A stretch of 64,000 nt of DNA from Baaleninema simplex PCC 7105 (GCF_000332355.1 NZ_KB235960.1:136301-200300); one strand, 5' to 3'. Numbered from the stretch's first letter, positions 7,978 to 18,184 are shown. Numbers and translations are program-made. The notes: a model not told the origin generated them from the sequence alone.

Positions 7978-8013
7978 AAACGGACAGCCCACCAGCGAGC
8001 TGTCCGTTTTTTT
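7978..8013 (+). terminator. intrinsic terminator
   Basis: The stem AAACGGACAGC/GCTGTCCGTTT (7978-7988 with 7999-8009) is followed by a T-run on the plus strand. It terminates the 93-aa gene. Confidence 0.85.
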
Positions 8014-8066
8014 CAGAGAGCGCACTGACGAAGTAACTCGATTCAGACGACTCTGTTTGACTGAAT

Positions 8067-8149
8067 GCGGAACCCGGGACTTGAACCCGGAAGTCCTTGC
8101 GAACACTAGAACCTGAATCTAGCGCGTCTACCAATTCCGCCAGTTCCGC
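8067..8149 (-). tRNA. tRNA-Leu (anticodon CAG)
   Basis: An 83-nt cloverleaf read on the minus strand. The acceptor GCGGAAC pairs with GTTCCGC. The D arm has GGTAGACG, the anticodon stem CTAGA/TCTAG has loop TTCAGGT with anticodon CAG, and the long class II variable arm and T arm (CCGGG TTCAAGT CCCGG) are all present. CCA is not encoded. Confidence 0.95.
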
Positions 8150-8290
8150 TTATTTTATTTTTCGTGCCGCGATTTACTATTATGCAGTCAAAGATCGGTT
8201 TTGTCAAGCCTATTTGGGAAGATTATCACCCCATCACCAGTGAGGTGGTGACTGGCGACTGGTAACTGGCGACTGAAAAAAGCCACCTCA

Positions 8291-9211
8291 TCATCTCACC
8301 TCCGTTGCGCTGTCTAGGGCGGCTCTCAACTGTCCTCGATGCCGATCTAGGAGCGATCGCGCGTCGTCGATCGCCAAACCCGACCAATGGACTAATAACG
8401 CGAGTTTGACGTGATTTTGGCAGCGATCGAGCAGGTGCGCCGCCGCTTCTCGCGAGAGTTCCGTTAAATCGACGATGGTGCGAATCGCGCGATCGCGTAG
8501 CTTACTGTTCGTGACCGATACGTCAACCATACGGTTTCTGAAAACTTTCCCCAAGCGCACCATCACGCTGGTCGATAAAATATTCAAAACCAGTTTCGTC
8601 GCCGTTCCCGCCTTTAACCGCGTCGAACCCGCGAGGACTTCCGGCCCCACCAACAGGCGAATGTCGGCGTCGGCGTCGATCGCCACCTGTTCGACGGGAA
8701 CGCAGGCGATAAAAACCGTGGTGGCGTGGCGTCGTCTGGCTTCGGCGATCGCTCCGCACACGTAAGGCGTGGTTCCTCCGGCGGTAATTCCTACAACCAC
8801 GTCCGTCTCGCCAATATTTCGCTGGGCGATCGCAGCTTCCCCATCTTCAGAGCGATCTTCTAACGCTTCCGAACTGCGAACCAACGCGTCTCGCCCTCCA
8901 GCGATAATTCCCTGCACCAACTCCGGCGGCGTACAGAAGGTAGGGGGACATTCAGCGGCGTCTAACACCCCCAAGCGTCCGCTGGTTCCCGCCCCGACGT
9001 AAAACAATCGTCCGCCCCGTCGTAGGGCGTCTGTCGTCAAATCGATCGCCCGAGCGATCGCCTCCCGAGAAGCCGCCACCGCCTCCACGGTTCGGGCGTC
9101 TTCGCGACAGAACAAGTCCACCAACCCCAACGCATCGAGGCGATCGAGATCCTCCGAATTGGGATTGCTCTGTTCGGTCAGTAAATGTCCGCGACTTTCA
9201 AACTGATTCAT
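8291..9211 (-). CDS. murQ: N-acetylmuramic acid 6-phosphate etherase
   Basis: A 306-residue cytosolic SIS-domain enzyme that cleaves the D-lactyl ether of MurNAc-6-phosphate to give GlcNAc-6-phosphate in peptidoglycan recycling. The length is normal. Family signatures are FYVGAGTSGRLGVLDAAECPPTF (about 90-112), the HPE-loop region AGGRDALVRSSEALED (123-138), VGITAGGTTPYV (158-169), and the SIS segment AGSTRLKAGTATKLVLN. MurQ usually works downstream of anhydro-MurNAc kinase. No anmK is present here, but an S66 LD-carboxypeptidase, another recycling enzyme, lies 10 kb away. It shares a strand with the DUF3110 gene 35 bases upstream, so the two may form an operon. ATG at 9211 gives the expected N-terminus. 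Confidence 0.95.
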   Translation of the reverse strand: MNQFESRGHLLTEQSNPNSEDLDRLDALGLVDLFCREDARTVEAVAASREAIARAIDLTTDALRRGGRLFYVGAGTSGRLGVLDAAECPPTFCTPPELVQGIIAGGRDALVRSSEALEDRSEDGEAAIAQRNIGETDVVVGITAGGTTPYVCGAIAEARRRHATTVFIACVPVEQVAIDADADIRLLVGPEVLAGSTRLKAGTATKLVLNILSTSVMVRLGKVFRNRMVDVSVTNSKLRDRAIRTIVDLTELSREAAAHLLDRCQNHVKLALLVHWSGLAIDDARSLLDRHRGQLRAALDSATEVR

Positions 9212-9246
9212 CGAATTCTCGAAAATTTTGTCTTAACCCGTCGCCG

Positions 9247-9687
9247 TTAAAGCAACCCTTCGAGACGACGGCGAATATCGTCTAACTGGGCGCTCGACAT
9301 CTCCGAAGCCTCTTCTGGCGACGGTTGCGACGGTGCTTCGGCGCCCTCTTCGTGTTGGCGTTCCCAATCCGTATCGTCCAAGTTCGTCTCCGGCGGCGAC
9401 AAGAAAATGCGCTCCTCCGCCGACTGCGGAACGAAGCCTTCGGGGATTAACTTCGCCTCGTAATTACAGGTACCACAGAACTCCTCGATTTCCTCAGAAT
9501 CGAATTCTTCGACCGTAGGAACGTGGAAATCCTGCGCTTCCAGTAACAGAGCATACCGTTCGGCGTCGTCGCGAGACTCGAACATCATTACGATATTTCG
9601 TTCTCTCCCGTCTGGCGTTGCCAAACGAATCGTATGAATACCTTCGTTTTCCGTGCGAGCATTAAACAACAAGACATGGATTCTCAT
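9247..9687 (-). CDS. DUF3110-type conserved cyanobacterial protein
   Basis: A 146-residue acidic protein. Its N-terminal 90 residues form an alpha/beta domain typical of DUF3110 (MRIHVLLFNARTENEGIHTI, MMFESRDDAERYALLLEAQDF, EIEEFCGTCNYEAKLIPEG). The tail is Glu/Ser/Pro-rich and probably disordered, ending in a predicted helix (AQLDDIRRRLEGLL). A biochemical role is not established as far as I know. It starts with ATG at 9687 and lies directly upstream of murQ on the same strand. No signal peptide or membrane segment is visible. Confidence 0.75.
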   Translation of the reverse strand: MRIHVLLFNARTENEGIHTIRLATPDGRERNIVMMFESRDDAERYALLLEAQDFHVPTVEEFDSEEIEEFCGTCNYEAKLIPEGFVPQSAEERIFLSPPETNLDDTDWERQHEEGAEAPSQPSPEEASEMSSAQLDDIRRRLEGLL

Positions 9688-9825
9688 CGTCTCTTCTCCG
9701 GATTCTTTCGTTTCTCACTTTATCTGAAATCGATCCCCTAAACCCTCCACTGTCACAGAAGCAGGTTTCTCGCTAGGATGTCCGAGGTACAGTATCAAAG
9801 CAGAGGAAAGCGTGTTTCAGTCACC

Positions 9826-9990
9826 AGTGAAGACAGGGAACGGGGAACGGGGAACAGGGAACAGTGTTTCAGTCACCAGTTACCAGTCACCCGTGAAAAC
9901 AGGGAACGGGGAACAGGGAACAGGGAACAGTTAATAGTTTCTCCCTCTCTCCCCCTCTCCCCCTCTCCCCCTCTCCCTCTCCCTTGCTTT
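9826..9990. repeat. short tandem repeats (GGGAACAG and CCCTCTCC types)
   Basis: Tandem copies of gggaacggggaacagggaacag are interspersed with gtcaccagt motifs and followed by a ccctctcccc ladder. Similar units recur at 8232-8275, 38640-38660 and 53060-53125. These are low-complexity intergenic repeats typical of cyanobacteria. Open frames reading through them are artefacts. Confidence 0.8.
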
Positions 9991-10019
9991 CTCTCGACGC
10001 ACCGTAAACGCGATCGCCG

Positions 10020-13000
10020 ATGACAGAATCTCCCGAACCGACCCCTCAAAACGAGCCACAACCGCCTCGCAAGCGGTTCCCAAAACTGCGCCTGACCCTC
10101 GCGGTACTCTGTTTGACGGGCGTAGCCGGTGGCGTATGGTGGGGATGGCGGTTCGTTCACTTACAACTGGCGCCCCTGCTGTCGCGGGAACTGGAAAAAC
10201 TGTTCGATCGCCCGGTGGTGGTGGGGGAACTCGACAGCTTTTCCCTGACACGGGTGCGCTTTGGTGAGTCTGAAATTCCCGAAACCCCCGAACACCCGAG
10301 TCGCGCGGAAATCGACGCCGTCAGCGTGCGCTTCAATCCCCTACAAATTCTCTGGAATCGCACCCTCAGCCTCGATATCGTTGTAGAAGATCCCGACATC
10401 ACTCTCAATCAAACAGAAGCAGGAGAGTGGGTGACGACACAAATCCGCACGGGGGGCGAACCGGGATTCGTCAAAATCGACTTAGAGACGATCGCCATCG
10501 AAGACGGAACGCTGACGCTGCAACCGCAACCCAAAGCGGAAATTTCCCAGGGAAAAACCATCGGAAAAGAGACGAAACGCTTCGTCGAAACGCCCGCACT
10601 CTCTCCAGCAGCGATCGTGTTGCGACGCCTCGAGGCGGAAGTAGAATTTGAGGACGAGGGAACGATCGTCTTCGACGCCACGGGCTATCACAACGTCAAA
10701 GAACGTCTCAGCGTTCAGGGAGAATACAACCCGGAACTCGAACTCGTTCGCTTGAACCTGTCGGCGCAATACTTAGCGGGAAACGTCGTCGCACCCTGGA
10801 TTCCCGACGCGATCGATCTCGACGGCGGCGAAATCTTCGGAAATTTGACGGTCGAAATCGCCACGAACGCCCCCGGCGAACTGCCCAATTTACAGGGAAA
10901 CCTGCGATTTAGCGATCTCGATTTGCAAATTGGCGGCGTTCCCCAAACGATTCGCGACAGTTCCGGACGATTGCGCTTTCAAAATACTCTCATCGCCATT
11001 GAGGAAGCCGAGGCGAATTACGGAAACGTCCCGATGCAGGTTCCCCAAGGGGCGTTGAGTTTGGAGGAAGGCTACGAAATCCCGATCGCCGTTCCGCCAA
11101 TCGAGTGGCAAGTGGTGCAAAATACCCTCGGGGTCGATTTTCCCGTGGAGGTGACGGGGGAACTCGAGGCGGCGTTGAAATTGGTAGGCCCCCTCGAAAC
11201 CCCGGTGTTAATCGGGGAAGCTCAAACGACGGACGTGGCGATCGTCGATCGCATCCCGTTTTCAGATTTGACCGCTCGGTTTGCGTTATCCACCGCCACT
11301 TCGGAATTCGTCATCGAACAACTCAACGCCGTTCCTGAAGGGGGCGGACAGGTACAAGCGGCGGTCAAAGTGCAACTTCCACAAACGTCGGAAGACGCCC
11401 CGCAGGTCCTGTCGGAATTTCTGATCCGAGATGCTTCGGCGGACGCGATCGCCCGTCGCTACGAACTCCCCACCACCTCCGACATCGGACGGTTTAACGC
11501 TCGCGGTCAGTTCGAGAGTAACGAGGACGGGGCGATCGTACGGCTTCCGATCGTTGAAATCGCGGGGGGTCAAGCCCAGGGAGGAATTCTCCTGGCCGAC
11601 GATCGCTGGCAAGTGGAACTGGCAACCGAGGGCGTATCCCTCGACAGCGCGTTTCCGACGGAGTTCGTCAATACCTTCGAGGTGGGGAACTACAGCGGAG
11701 AGGTGGTTCTCGGCGGCGACTACGAGGCCACAACCCTCGAAGATATCGAAGTGTTGGCGCAGGGGAATTTGGGATTTTTCGGGCAACCGACGCAAGTACA
11801 GGCGGTGTTGGCGCGAGGGGGTCAGTGGGAAACGATCCTCGCGGCAGAAAACTTCGTCGTTCCTCCCTCGAGGTTAGCCCCGACGCTACAAAACCTCGGG
11901 ATCGCCCCCCTGTCGGGGAATTTGCGCCTGACGGGGGATCTGTCCTATTTCGAGACGGGAGATTTGGCACAGATTACGGCGGAAACCTCGCTGACGACGG
12001 CGATCGCCGGGAGTCAGACGCGCCTCGACGGGCAACTGGCAGGGGGACGGTGGCAAGCAGCGATCGCCAGTGAAGGACTTCCTGTTACGCCCTTCGTCAC
12101 CCTCCCGCCGGAGTTAGCCCAGTTGGAAATCGGCCGCTTTGCCGGACAAGCGCAAGTGGCGGGAACCCTCGACGCGCTAGAAAACCCCAGTCTCGACAAT
12201 ATCGAAGTGGCGGGAAACGGCCGTCTCAGCGTCGAGGACGGGGCGATCGAGTTGGGTTTCCAGGTAGCGCGGGGACGACTCGAAGGTTCGGCCGTCGGAC
12301 AGGAAGTCGAGATTACGCCGTTGCTTCCCGTCTCGGAATTGGGACGCGTGGCGTTGGCGGGACAGGTGAATTTTACCGCTCCGGTGGCCGACCTGTCCCC
12401 CCAAACCGTCACCGCCGAGGGTCAGGTGGCGTTGCTGGCGGAAAACGGCGTGTTAGAGGCAGGGTTCCAAGTGGCGAACGGACGATGGGCGATCGAATCC
12501 GAGCAGTTCGCCATTCCCCTCGACCCCTTTATCGATGCCCCCGTGACGCTGACGCCGCTGCAAAATATCGGCAAAGTCGCCCGTCTGTCGGGATCGGTTT
12601 CGGATTTGCGCCCGGAAGCGGTGTCGGGTCAGTTTCAGGTAGGGTTTGGGTTCGGCGATTTGAGTCGAGGGAAAGTCGATCCCTCAGAGGTGGGGAACGT
12701 GGCGATCGACGCGACGCTGGATAAGGGACAGTGGCGAGCGCAGGTGGTGGCGCGGAATGCCGACCTCGGGGTGTTGTTACCGGCCTACGACACGGACATC
12801 GCCACGGCGAACGTACAAGGACAGTTAGGCGGTGCGGTGTTGCTGTCGGGGGGATGGAACGGGTTCGTCCCGGCTAACGTGGAAATCGGCGGCGGCGAGG
12901 TTCAACTGGCGAATTTACGCCTCAACGATACGGCCTTCGATCCTCTGTTCGTGGGGGCGATCGAATCGGACGAAACGGGCGTAAAAGTAGATTTGCAAGG

Positions 13001-15623
13001 GGTTCCCGTCATTGTGGACGACGAGCCGGACGAAATTTCCGTGTGGCTCGATCGCGACCTGACGCTGCGGGAATTTTCCATCGATCTCGACGATGCAGAA
13101 GCCTCGGGAACTTTAGAAAATGAGGTGTTGCGCTTCGACCTCGAGGGGTTGCCCCTGTCTTGGTTTGACGTTCGACCGCCCCTCGATCGCGGGCCGCTTT
13201 CGGGTACGCTGTCGCTGAACTTGACCGCCGACTTACCCCGACAGCGCGTGGCGGGATCGGCACGCCTACTCGATCCGACTTTAGGTTTGACACAAGCTGA
13301 CGTTCTCCAGGGACAGTTTTTCTTCGACGACGGCGTTTTAGCATTAACGGACGTGGCGCTGCGGAAAGAAGACAGTTTCTACCGCTTTAGCGGACGAGTC
13401 GGAACCGATGCCAACGCAGAAGTACGCGGCGTTCTCGATATCCAACAGGGACAAATTCAAGACATCTTAACGGCGTTGCGCTGGTTCGACCTCCGCGATA
13501 TCGCCCGAGGACTCGACCCGGCCACCTATGCGGGAACCGACGCGATCGATGTGGCGGCAGTCGGCTTACCGCAAGCACCGATCGTCTGGCAACTGCGCCG
13601 TCTGGCGGAAATCGACGCGTTGCTGGCACAACAGCGACAGGCGCGGGAAGATGCCTCTCCGCTGCCGGAACTGGAAACGTTAGCGGGAACCTTTTCGGGT
13701 GAGGTGCAGTTAGCCGGATCGGTGAAGTCGGGCATCGATTTCGGCTTTGCACTCGGCGGTGAAGACTGGCAGTGGGAAGATTACGCGATTCACGAAATCG
13801 CCATTTCGGGCGAGTTTGCAGACGGTCTGTGGCAGTTGGAACCGTCGGTCGTTCGGGCGAATTTGTCGCCGGATATCGAAACGCGGTTGCAATTTTCGGG
13901 GTTAATTGGCGGGCGGGAGCAGTCGGCACAGTTTCAACTGACAGGGTTGCCCGTGTCGGTGGTGTCGGAGTTCGTGACGTTTCCGCCTGCGGTTCAGTTA
14001 GATGGCAGTTTCGACGCCAGTGCTACCCTCGCGGGGAGTTTCGAGAATCCCCGCGCTCGAGGCGAATTACGCTGGACGAACGGACGCATCAACCAACAGC
14101 CGGTCGTATCGGCACAGGGAGGGTTCGGTTACGACGATGCTCGCTTGAACTTAGGGGGTGCGATCGTTCTGGTCGAACCCGAACCGATCTCGATTCAGGC
14201 CAATATCCCGGTGGAGTTTCCGGGGGCAACGGTACGACCGGACGATGAGTCGTTTCGGGTGAGCGTGGACGTCGAAAACGAGGGGTTGGCGATTCTCGAC
14301 GCACTGACGGGGGGAAGTTTGGCCTGGCGAGGGGGCGAAGGATCGATGCGGTTGACGGTGGAAGGGGAACGAGTCGGCGGTGGGTTTAATTATTTACCGA
14401 CGAGTACTCGGGGAATTGCGGAGTTTCGCAACGCGGCCTTCGATTCACCTCAGCTTCCCGAACCGCTCACCCAGGTTAACGGGGCGATCGAGTTTCGCGA
14501 CGATACCATCGTCGTACCGGAGTTGGTGGGACAGTTCCGTCAGGGATCGGTCAGAGCGATGGGGGAACTACCGTTGTTGTCGCCGCAAGCGGTGGAGATG
14601 CCGTTACAGGTGGCGTTCGATCGCGTGGGGTTGAACCTCAAGGGTCTCTATCGCGGCACTATCGACGGCTTGGTGGGGGTGGGAGGATCGGCGTTATTTC
14701 CCGAGTTGGGGGGCGAGTTGTTGTTGACGAACGGTCAGATCCTCATTCCCGATCCTTCGACGACGACGGTGTCGTCAGCGCCCGATCCCGATGCGGTTCC
14801 GGAAATCAGCTACGACAATTTAACGTTGGAACTCGGGCGCAACGTCCAGATTATCAGTCCGCCGGTTTTGAATTTCGTCGCGCGAGGCCAGTTGGAACTC
14901 AACGGACTCTTCGACAACCCACAACCGCAAGGAACGATTTTCTTGCAAGACGGCCAGGTCAACGTGTTTACGACGACGTTCAATTTGGCGCGGGGACGCC
15001 ATACGGCGACGTTTTCTCCGCAGTACGGGAGCGATCCGGTGCTGGACGTGCGTTTGAGGACGGCGGTACAGGAAACGACGCGCCCCCGCATCGTGTCTCC
15101 GGTGGGCTTTAACGAACTCGGAACGACCGCCGAAATTTCCGAACCGGCGATCGAACGGGGGGCGGTGGAAACGGTTCGCATCGAGGCGCGCGTTCGCGGC
15201 CGGGCGAGTCGTTTGTTTGAAAATTTGGAGCTGACGAGTTCTCCGTCTCGCACGCAAACGGAAATTTACTCGCTGATCGGGGGCGGGGCGTTGGGAACGT
15301 TCGGCCAGCAAGATACGTCGTTGGTGGTGGCCAGTTCGGCGCTGTTGACGCAGGTACAGTCGATTATCGGTCAGGCGTTGGGATATCGCGATTTTCGCTT
15401 GTTTCCGGCGGTCGATCCCCGCACGTCGGCGCTGGGATTGGGGGCGGAAGTGGGAGTTAGCATCACGGACGATTTGGCGGTGTCGGTTTTAACGATTCTC
15501 GATCGCGACGATTCGACTCGGTTCAGTATTCGCTATCGCATCGACGATAATTGGCTGATTCGCGGTTCGACGAATTTTGAGGAGGACAATCGGGCGGTGG
15601 TGGAGTATCAGTTGCGATTTTAG
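10020..15623 (+). CDS. TamB-like giant envelope protein (translocation/assembly module, DUF490)
   Basis: A 1867-residue protein with one N-terminal transmembrane segment (about residues 24-43, after a basic Pro-rich leader) and no cleavage site. An AsmA-like start follows (PLLSRELEKLFDRPVVVGELDSFSLTRVRFGE). The rest is a long array of beta-rich repeats with recurring G-x-L/V and sequence like QGNLRFSDLDLQIGGVP. The last 400 residues match the TamB/DUF490 end: GGELLLTNGQILIP, FLQDGQVNVFTTTFNLARG, ATFSPQYGSDPVLDVRLRT and a C-terminal barrel-like IRGSTNFEEDNRAVVEYQLRF. TamB-type proteins form grooves bridging inner and outer membranes for lipid transport and outer-membrane assembly. It stands alone, with no Omp85 gene adjacent. 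Length is within the large cyanobacterial range. Confidence 0.85.
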   Translation: MTESPEPTPQNEPQPPRKRFPKLRLTLAVLCLTGVAGGVWWGWRFVHLQLAPLLSRELEKLFDRPVVVGELDSFSLTRVRFGESEIPETPEHPSRAEIDAVSVRFNPLQILWNRTLSLDIVVEDPDITLNQTEAGEWVTTQIRTGGEPGFVKIDLETIAIEDGTLTLQPQPKAEISQGKTIGKETKRFVETPALSPAAIVLRRLEAEVEFEDEGTIVFDATGYHNVKERLSVQGEYNPELELVRLNLSAQYLAGNVVAPWIPDAIDLDGGEIFGNLTVEIATNAPGELPNLQGNLRFSDLDLQIGGVPQTIRDSSGRLRFQNTLIAIEEAEANYGNVPMQVPQGALSLEEGYEIPIAVPPIEWQVVQNTLGVDFPVEVTGELEAALKLVGPLETPVLIGEAQTTDVAIVDRIPFSDLTARFALSTATSEFVIEQLNAVPEGGGQVQAAVKVQLPQTSEDAPQVLSEFLIRDASADAIARRYELPTTSDIGRFNARGQFESNEDGAIVRLPIVEIAGGQAQGGILLADDRWQVELATEGVSLDSAFPTEFVNTFEVGNYSGEVVLGGDYEATTLEDIEVLAQGNLGFFGQPTQVQAVLARGGQWETILAAENFVVPPSRLAPTLQNLGIAPLSGNLRLTGDLSYFETGDLAQITAETSLTTAIAGSQTRLDGQLAGGRWQAAIASEGLPVTPFVTLPPELAQLEIGRFAGQAQVAGTLDALENPSLDNIEVAGNGRLSVEDGAIELGFQVARGRLEGSAVGQEVEITPLLPVSELGRVALAGQVNFTAPVADLSPQTVTAEGQVALLAENGVLEAGFQVANGRWAIESEQFAIPLDPFIDAPVTLTPLQNIGKVARLSGSVSDLRPEAVSGQFQVGFGFGDLSRGKVDPSEVGNVAIDATLDKGQWRAQVVARNADLGVLLPAYDTDIATANVQGQLGGAVLLSGGWNGFVPANVEIGGGEVQLANLRLNDTAFDPLFVGAIESDETGVKVDLQGVPVIVDDEPDEISVWLDRDLTLREFSIDLDDAEASGTLENEVLRFDLEGLPLSWFDVRPPLDRGPLSGTLSLNLTADLPRQRVAGSARLLDPTLGLTQADVLQGQFFFDDGVLALTDVALRKEDSFYRFSGRVGTDANAEVRGVLDIQQGQIQDILTALRWFDLRDIARGLDPATYAGTDAIDVAAVGLPQAPIVWQLRRLAEIDALLAQQRQAREDASPLPELETLAGTFSGEVQLAGSVKSGIDFGFALGGEDWQWEDYAIHEIAISGEFADGLWQLEPSVVRANLSPDIETRLQFSGLIGGREQSAQFQLTGLPVSVVSEFVTFPPAVQLDGSFDASATLAGSFENPRARGELRWTNGRINQQPVVSAQGGFGYDDARLNLGGAIVLVEPEPISIQANIPVEFPGATVRPDDESFRVSVDVENEGLAILDALTGGSLAWRGGEGSMRLTVEGERVGGGFNYLPTSTRGIAEFRNAAFDSPQLPEPLTQVNGAIEFRDDTIVVPELVGQFRQGSVRAMGELPLLSPQAVEMPLQVAFDRVGLNLKGLYRGTIDGLVGVGGSALFPELGGELLLTNGQILIPDPSTTTVSSAPDPDAVPEISYDNLTLELGRNVQIISPPVLNFVARGQLELNGLFDNPQPQGTIFLQDGQVNVFTTTFNLARGRHTATFSPQYGSDPVLDVRLRTAVQETTRPRIVSPVGFNELGTTAEISEPAIERGAVETVRIEARVRGRASRLFENLELTSSPSRTQTEIYSLIGGGALGTFGQQDTSLVVASSALLTQVQSIIGQALGYRDFRLFPAVDPRTSALGLGAEVGVSITDDLAVSVLTILDRDDSTRFSIRYRIDDNWLIRGSTNFEEDNRAVVEYQLRF

Positions 15624-15842
15624 CGGCTTCACGCTTGTGAAATGTTTTTTTGGCGATCGCTGTCACATGGGCGAGCGGTTCTGCACTATTGAGTGACACG
15701 GTCGAACGACACGCTCGAACTTCACGATCGATCCGATCTCGAGTCGATCGTGATGATGTGTTTCGACAGTGCGAGACGGTTAAAACGATAGAGAGTTTTT
15801 AAAGTCTGTCTCAGGGGAACGCAATTTATAGGATGTAATGCT

Positions 15843-16364
15843 ATGTCTGGAAATATGTCTGGTAAACCTTTGGAAGATACGCCACTGACGGTTACGCCCG
15901 AACGGTTACGTTTGTTTCGCGAGTACTGTTATCTTGCATCTCGTCCTTCACTGTCCGATGGCCAAGGCGATCGCATGGCCGAACTGCTCGAACGGGCTGA
16001 AATGGATAGTTGGCTGAATTTTTGGATCTGCGAAGCCGATCGCTTTTTCGTGCGTTTTTTGCAGTTAGGCGATCGCTCTTCGCTCGAACTGTCTGAAGAT
16101 CGGTTATCGCGCTTGCAGGAATACGTTGCGGTTCCCGATGATGCAACGGTCGGTGTGTGGTCGGGCGAACTGAAACAGCGGGTTTCGCTGTCGTTAATGG
16201 AAGTCCAAGAAACGCTGAAACAGTGTGGCTTCGATCCGGGGAAAATCGACGGTCACGGCGGGCAGAAACTGGTCGAGGCACTCAAACATTTTCAGCGCGA
16301 TCGCCATCTCGATCCCGATGGCATCCCCGGTAAACAAACTCAAGAAGCTCTAGGGTTGCTTTGA
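15843..16364 (+). CDS. peptidoglycan-binding domain protein
   Basis: A 173-residue protein. The first 100 residues are helical and unassigned (LRLFREYCYLASRPSLSDGQGDRMAELLERAE). The C-terminal 60 form a PG_binding_1 domain: LMEVQETLKQCGFDPGKIDGH, then VEALKHFQRDRHLDPDGIPGKQTQEALGLL, with the characteristic G-x-D-G and FQ-x-x-x-x-L pattern. No signal peptide is visible, so cellular location is uncertain despite the wall-binding fold. Two close ATGs (15843, 15855) are possible starts. A clear intrinsic terminator follows at 16413. Confidence 0.7.
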   Translation: MSGNMSGKPLEDTPLTVTPERLRLFREYCYLASRPSLSDGQGDRMAELLERAEMDSWLNFWICEADRFFVRFLQLGDRSSLELSEDRLSRLQEYVAVPDDATVGVWSGELKQRVSLSLMEVQETLKQCGFDPGKIDGHGGQKLVEALKHFQRDRHLDPDGIPGKQTQEALGLL

Positions 16365-16412
16365 GGGGATAAAAGGACTCGTACCGGCCGTCAAATGCCT
16401 CGAACGCGTTCG

Positions 16413-16441
16413 ACAGCCTATGGTTATGGGCTGTTTTTTTA
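16413..16441 (+). terminator. intrinsic terminator
   Basis: The stem ACAGCC/GGCTGT with loop tatggttatg is followed by seven or more T residues. It ends the peptidoglycan-binding gene transcript. Confidence 0.75.
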
Positions 16442-16528
16442 TGCGACAGTCTGCGATCGCACTCGATCGAGTCACGTTTTTAAAGTTCGCTCACTATTAA
16501 ATAGTACGGATTGAGAGAGATTGCGATT

Positions 16529-16732
16529 ATGTTGCCCGATCGTTACAATCATCAGGTTCTAGAATGTCCGAAATGCGGTCGTTTGGGATTCGTTCCCTAC
16601 AACAACGATTCGTATAAATGCGTATACTGCAATCACAAACATAGTTTGAACGAAAATGGAGACTGGGAAATGCCAAACATAGCCTTTTTTATTTTGTTAG
16701 TGATGGGAGCTTTAGTGATGGCACTTTCTTAA
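16529..16732 (+). CDS. small zinc-ribbon membrane protein
   Basis: A 67-residue protein when started at ATG 16529. An upstream TTG at 16511 is less likely. Residues 13-38 hold two CxxC knuckles (CPKCGRLGF and CVYCNH) forming a zinc ribbon. The C-terminal 20 residues are a single membrane helix (NIAFFILLVMGALVMALS). This suggests a tail-anchored, cytosol-facing metal-binding protein. I know no specific function. A monocistronic unit is likely, since the previous gene ends in a terminator and the next 445 bases are non-coding. Confidence 0.6.
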   Translation: MLPDRYNHQVLECPKCGRLGFVPYNNDSYKCVYCNHKHSLNENGDWEMPNIAFFILLVMGALVMALS

Positions 16733-17177
16733 GATGATAGGGCATCGGTGCGTTATGCGGGTATTTTATCGATTCGACTGCCACTAACTTTTATATCTTG
16801 CTAACGTACCCAGCCCGATGAGGGAACAGCATACGGAATCCGAACCTAAAACAGAGGTTTTTACGACCTATAACTTTAGTTTTTTTATCTTTTCTATTTC
16901 TGTAATTAACTGTTTTTAAACTGGCATTTTTAAAATAATTCTGTATCGTTCGGCACTTATTCGTGTCTTTAATATCGAAATTTGCTAAAAATTTAAAAAA
17001 ATGGCGTTCGTTAAAGCCTGTTGTTATGCGAAATTTACAAACAGAAACTCGACCGATCTCAGATTGTAGCTCGGTCTAAAACCATAATTTGAGTGTTTGT
17101 AGAATTGACAGGATCTCGAGCGTAACGCTACGCTAAATTTCAGAATTGAATTGAGTGTAAACTCGGAAAACGAACGT
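16733..17177. other. long AT-rich intergenic region
   Basis: 445 bases with no gene, tRNA or strong hairpin that I can support. It contains several A/T tracts (tagtttttttatcttttc, aaatttaaaaaaatggc) and separates convergent transcription units. Confidence 0.5.
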
Positions 17178-17786
17178 TTAACACGACCGAAGGCGATCGT
17201 AAAGCTGACCCAAACGAAGCACTGCGCGAGATCCCCGTTTTCGTAACGCCTCCAACGTCAAGCAAGTGCCTTCGAGTTGGAACCAGCGATCGCGAACTTC
17301 TGCCCAAGACAGTTTTTGAACGATGTGCCAATCGATTAATTGTCGATCGGTTCTCGACAGTTGGCGATAGGCGGCGATGACTGCCCGAAGATCGGCTTGA
17401 ATTTCTTCTTCAGCGACTAAACTGTCTAAACCGTACTGCTTCGGATCGCGCGTGAGGCTATCCTGTTCGGTGAGTTCGCTATAAGATACTCGACTTAAAC
17501 GCTGTAGGTCTCGGCTTTTTTCACGAACGATATTGAAGGCGGTCGTACGAATCCAGGCTTTGGGGTTGAAAATTTCTTCACCTCTGTGAATTTTCTTCAC
17601 CCCTCGAGAATAGGCTTCGATGAGAATATCGATTTCGTCGCAACGGTCGTACAGGTTAAATTGATAGAGATAGCGACGAATTGCGCTGAAAAGCGAGTAA
17701 GCATACGGATTCTTCGGTTTGAGTAATGCTTCTACCGCTCGATCGAAACGTTGTCGGTCTATGGAAGCAAACGATGGAACTTGCAT
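17178..17786 (-). CDS. sigma-70 family (ECF-like) RNA polymerase sigma factor
   Basis: 202 residues from ATG 17786, which has CAGGA 12 bases upstream. The longer frame starts at a TTG and adds an unsupported leader. A region 2-like segment (CDEIDILIEAYSRGVKKIHRGEEIFNPKAWIRTTAFNIVREKSRDLQR, about 60-107) contains the ECF-like pattern P-x-A-W-x-x-x-x-x-N. A region 4-like helix-turn-helix follows (QLSRTDRQLIDWHIVQKLSWAEVRDRWF, about 140-170). No anti-sigma gene is adjacent, so the regulon is unknown. About 230 bases of AT-rich upstream DNA, including a TATAAT-like sequence (18092-18097), probably carry its promoter. Confidence 0.75.
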   Translation of the reverse strand: MQVPSFASIDRQRFDRAVEALLKPKNPYAYSLFSAIRRYLYQFNLYDRCDEIDILIEAYSRGVKKIHRGEEIFNPKAWIRTTAFNIVREKSRDLQRLSRVSYSELTEQDSLTRDPKQYGLDSLVAEEEIQADLRAVIAAYRQLSRTDRQLIDWHIVQKLSWAEVRDRWFQLEGTCLTLEALRKRGSRAVLRLGQLYDRLRSC

Positions 17787-18184
17787 TAGTTTTGCAATCC
17801 TGACTTCAAATAAATAGTGAGACAACTCCCCCAAACGTGACAGGATTCGCATTCGCCTATTTATACTCAGATCGGATGTCAACGAATGAAATTCGGGTGA
17901 AGTTTTAGTTACATTTTTTAAACTCGAACGAAATGCGATCGCCAATCCAACATTTCTAACCCTTTTGTTTTCGTTCGACTTGACACACTAAAAAAATAGC
18001 TCGATCGCCCAAAAAATAAGAAAAAAGACAACAAAATTAATTGAAGAATTTTATAGGTTTGCAATACTCTAGAGACAATTTCGTTTTTTTGCTATAATAG
18101 AATGTTATTGAGTTTAAAATATACCTCCAGCTCAAAGATCTAAATAAGCTGTCCGTTTAATAAATGAGTCTCGATCGCGCCGTT

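Noticed and set aside
9778-10023. Open frame through the GGGAACAG repeats
   Set aside because: The translation is pure low-complexity repeat, with no coding signal.
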